This document shows, piece after piece, positions 5,114 through 5,162 of a stretch of DNA of 5,162 bases. The notes under the pieces are model-generated. The model saw only the letters and a list, made by a program, of their open reading frames with translations, did no database searches and was not told the origin of the DNA. The position numbers and the translations under genes were made by a program. The first letter of the stretch is position 1. Every line of letters begins with the position of its first letter. Origin of the DNA: Actinomycetes bacterium (lineage in GTDB: Bacteria > Actinomycetota > Acidimicrobiia > Acidimicrobiales > RAAP-2); the NCBI GenBank assembly GCA_021849435.1, contig JAJZSX010000203.1, positions 1 through 5,162 on the forward strand, read 5' to 3'.

Positions 5114-5162
5114 TCAATGGGTCTGGATCCAGACGGCCTTGGTCTCGAGGAACTCGTCCAGG
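5114..5162 (-). CDS. C-terminal end of an aldehyde dehydrogenase (partial)
   Basis: Only the last 15 codons lie in the window, reading LDEFLETKAVWIQTH and then TGA. The pattern (L-D-x-[FY]-x-x-T-K-[AS]-V-W-[IV]) is typical of the extreme C-terminus of NAD(P)-dependent aldehyde dehydrogenases, where it contributes to the oligomerisation strand. These enzymes oxidise aldehydes to carboxylic acids, so the product could be the acid activated by the synthetase encoded 91 bp downstream on the same strand; that link is inference. The catalytic Cys and Glu lie outside the window. The match is short but distinctive. Confidence 0.72.
   Translation of the reverse strand, partial: LDEFLETKAVWIQTH

Overview
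The window reads as high-GC actinobacterial chromosome. The secreted Rpf-type transglycosylase domain, the GTG start behind a strong Shine-Dalgarno and the G+C-rich coding style support this. The Rpf variant (ending in GMRVTGGWVPDQNGC) resembles forms I associate with Acidimicrobiia-like lineages, but that placement is recollection and inference, not proof. The first ~240 bp are clearly less G+C-rich (about 52% by hand count) than the rest and contain no gene I can defend.

Layout. Bases 1-353 are a gene-free upstream region with several inverted repeats. The last is an 11-bp hairpin that ends directly against the Shine-Dalgarno of the next gene. Bases 354-797 (+) encode a small secreted Rpf-like transglycosylase. 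Bases 798-1188 are a 391-bp gene-free gap between convergent genes, holding three G+C-rich hairpins and a small repeat. All remaining genes lie on the minus strand. In transcription order they are: the last 15 codons of an aldehyde dehydrogenase (5162-5114), an acyl-CoA synthetase of the adenylate-forming superfamily (5022-3514), a membrane acyltransferase-3 protein (3485-2244), and a secreted SGNH/GDSL hydrolase (2091-1189).

How the genes may work together (inference). The synthetase would make an acyl-CoA in the cytoplasm. The acyltransferase-3 protein would use such a donor to acylate a substrate across the membrane. The exported SGNH protein would transfer or remove the acyl group outside the cell. 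Many OafA-type proteins carry an acyltransferase-3 domain fused to an SGNH domain; here the two are separate neighbouring genes. The synthetase has a stretch (around residues 291-320) resembling the oxalyl-CoA synthetase (AAE3/Pcs60) branch, so a catabolic role with the adjacent aldehyde dehydrogenase is an alternative. The Rpf-like gene is on the opposite strand and need not belong to this module, although it too acts on the cell envelope.

The most unusual signals are RNA-level: the hairpin flush against the Shine-Dalgarno of the Rpf-like gene, and a leader hairpin before the SGNH gene whose loop contains an anti-Shine-Dalgarno sequence. I see no CRISPR array, tRNA, rRNA or insertion sequence.
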